Source: an uncultured Clostridia bacterium (GTDB lineage: Bacteria > Bacillota_I > Bacilli_A > RF39 > UBA660). Taken from it: a stretch of DNA of 6,604 nt. Location: positions 1 through 6,604 of the forward strand of contig CANORX010000056.1 in assembly GCA_947569225.1 (NCBI GenBank), given 5' to 3'. A model generated the notes under the pieces. It searched no databases, had not been told where the DNA came from, and worked only from the letters and a program-made list of their open reading frames with translations. The position numbers were made by a program, and so were the translations under genes. Positions 5,967 through 6,604 of this stretch are shown here, piece by piece (position 1 is the first letter of the stretch; each line of letters begins with the position of its first letter).

Positions 5967-6470
5967 CTAACTATTAAATATTTTAATACTATTTGCCCAT
6001 TTCAAAAACTCTTTTTCATACTCTTTTCTCTCACTAACCTGGCATGCAAAATCTATTATAAAGTAACTTATATCATTCTCAAAAAACGTTCTCACATAAA
6101 AAACATTATCTTCTTTATTCTGATAAGTATGATAAAAATAGCTTTTATCTTCACTTTCCATTAAATCACTAAAATAATTATTTTTATTATTATCATACAC
6201 AAACTTAGAATATTCTTTTAAAGAATTAACAGAACTTAGCTTGGTTTTACTATCTTTCTTACCAGACACAATAACATCCCCAGTTAAATTCTCAAAATAA
6301 ACATCATACTCACTATTACTTTTTTCTAACAAAGCCTGATTACTATCAAAAGACAAATCATCAGTAGAATAAGTCTTATAAATCTTAGACTTCTCATTAC
6401 CATAAAAACAAAAGGCCACTACAAAAGCTGCAACTAAAAATAATAATATAATAATTATATTCCTTTTCAT
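5967..6470 (-). CDS. signal-anchored extracytoplasmic protein, possibly PsbP/Mog1-like
   Basis: The 167-residue protein starts MKRNIIIILLFLVAAFVVAF: two basic residues and a hydrophobic helix (about 4-23). C21 follows the helix, but the preceding residues (VAF) do not make a good lipobox, so a membrane anchor is more likely than a lipoprotein. The outer part reads TYSTDDLSFD (33-42), YDVYFENLTGDVIVSG (55-70), SSVNSLKEYSKFVYD (79-93), then alternating strands to YFIIDFACQVS (136-146) and a last helix KEFLKWANSIKIF (153-165). This order of strands, a middle helix with LxEY and a closing helix ending in SIKI recalls the PsbP/Mog1/DcrB-like fold; that is inference from pattern, not a database match. 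The start at 6470 has AGGTG nearby with a short spacer; an in-frame GTG at 6476 overlaps that SD. Beyond its stop lies only a T-rich tract with no GC stem. Confidence 0.84.
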   Translation of the reverse strand: MKRNIIIILLFLVAAFVVAFCFYGNEKSKIYKTYSTDDLSFDSNQALLEKSNSEYDVYFENLTGDVIVSGKKDSKTKLSSVNSLKEYSKFVYDNNKNNYFSDLMESEDKSYFYHTYQNKEDNVFYVRTFFENDISYFIIDFACQVSERKEYEKEFLKWANSIKIFNS

Positions 6471-6485
6471 ACACACCTACTTTCA

Positions 6486-6533
6486 CTAATATTTTAACAA
6501 ATACATATAAAAAGAGCAATTAATTTTAACCAT
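6486..6533 (-). CDS. possible 15-aa mini-ORF with strong SD
   Basis: An ATG at 6533 opens MVKINCSFYMYLLKY and stops at TAG (6488-6486). GAGGAG (6546-6541) stands 7 bases before it, as good a site as that of topA. The peptide is short, basic and aromatic-rich and matches nothing I know. It could be a leader peptide or small protein read from an upstream transcript. Against it: the predicted promoter of the next gene starts downstream of this ORF, its SD is inside a terminator-like stem, and the same bases read as Glu-Glu codons in another frame. Confidence 0.25.
   Translation of the reverse strand: MVKINCSFYMYLLKY
6491..6519 (-). promoter_or_regulatory. promoter candidate for the signal-anchored protein gene
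   Basis: On the minus strand TTGCTC (6519-6514) and TAAAAT (6496-6491, 5 of 6 to consensus) are 17 bases apart. The start is predicted near 6484, leaving a 14-base leader with the AGGTG site before the ATG at 6470. It overlaps the mini-ORF and the T-run of the hairpin, so not all three can be used at once on one transcript. Confidence 0.45.
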
Positions 6534-6543
6534 TAATTAACTC
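6509..6543 (-). terminator. hairpin with T-run near the right edge
   Basis: On the minus strand AATTAAT (6538-6532) pairs with ATTAATT (6524-6518) around a 7-base loop, and GAG (6543-6541) pairs with CTC (6516-6514) across a small internal loop. Five T residues follow (6513-6509). It looks like an intrinsic terminator for whatever lies to the right of the window. Because the GAG belongs to an SD-like GAGGAG, the stem would also mask the start of the 15-codon ORF. Confidence 0.45.
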
Positions 6544-6604
6544 CTCTAATTTATTTATTTGTCTATTTTTTGAGCATAGGCTGTCCTTGAACCCACTATG
6601 TGTC
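6526..6604 (-). other. possible 3' end of an unseen upstream gene, higher-GC edge
   Basis: The outermost 34 bases (6571-6604) hold 17 G/C, about 50%, against roughly 30% elsewhere. Two minus-strand frames are open from the edge: one gives THSGFKDSLCSKNRQINKL and continues EELING to a TAA at 6528-6526, the other gives HIVGSRTAYAQKIDK and stops at a TAA at 6557-6555. Either could be the tail of a protein gene. The GC rise would also fit the end of a structured RNA gene or of a repeated element at an assembly break. There is too little sequence to choose. Confidence 0.3.

Noticed and set aside
5934..6164. Plus-strand open frame of 76 codons
   Set aside because: Mostly antisense to the signal-anchored protein gene, with no SD site. 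Its hydrophobic look comes from the reverse of charged AT-rich codons.
6571..6604. tRNA or tmRNA 3' end suggested by GGGTTCAAG on the minus strand
   Set aside because: The bases around the GTTCAA-like string do not form a T-arm or an acceptor stem, and no CCA end follows.
1..6604. Mycoplasma genetic code (TGA as Trp)
   Set aside because: Conserved Trp positions checked in topA are TGG, and rsmE and topA end properly at TGA.

Overview
The window is an AT-rich stretch (about 30% GC by eye) in which every supported gene lies on the minus strand, so genes are read from high to low coordinates. The low GC, A/T-ending codons, strong Shine-Dalgarno (SD) sites, the rsmE-mtaB order (yqeU-yqeV in Bacillus) and a topA with three C-terminal zinc ribbons point to a Firmicute. 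The mix of AT-rich housekeeping genes and small one-helix membrane proteins suggests an uncultured gut-type Bacilli lineage close to the Mollicutes, but that placement is inference. The Trp codons I checked in topA are TGG, and rsmE and topA end in TGA, so the standard bacterial code is used and not the Mycoplasma code in which TGA is Trp. The odd length, a gene cut at the left edge and a composition shift at the right edge would fit a whole short assembly contig.

In transcription order: (1) a right edge of higher GC (6571-6604) with a possible gene end, a hairpin with a T-run and a 15-codon mini-ORF with a good SD; (2) a membrane-anchored protein of 167 aa with a possible PsbP/Mog1-like domain (5967-6470); (3) an acidic soluble protein of 190 aa, unrecognised (5282-5854); (4) topA, DNA topoisomerase I (3141-5162), behind a near-consensus promoter; (5) two small membrane-anchored proteins (2643-3098 and 2320-2640) sharing a two-cysteine outer domain, the first carrying a type IV prepilin-like N-terminus; (6) an rRNA/tRNA modification operon, rsmE (1556-2260), an acidic membrane protein (615-1550) and mtaB (1-625, cut by the window edge).

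The recognised genes are housekeeping: relaxation of negative supercoils (TopA), m3U1498 methylation of 16S rRNA (RsmE) and ms2t6A37 modification of tRNA (MtaB). Between them sit five proteins I cannot name. The two most worth following are the paralogous pilin-like pair downstream of topA and the acidic membrane protein inserted between rsmE and mtaB, which has a duplicated QExxxAIISxxEL motif. Promoters can be proposed for five transcription units. The rsmE promoter is placed so that its transcript should begin at the start codon itself, giving a leaderless mRNA. I saw no complete mobile element, CRISPR array, tRNA or rRNA gene.
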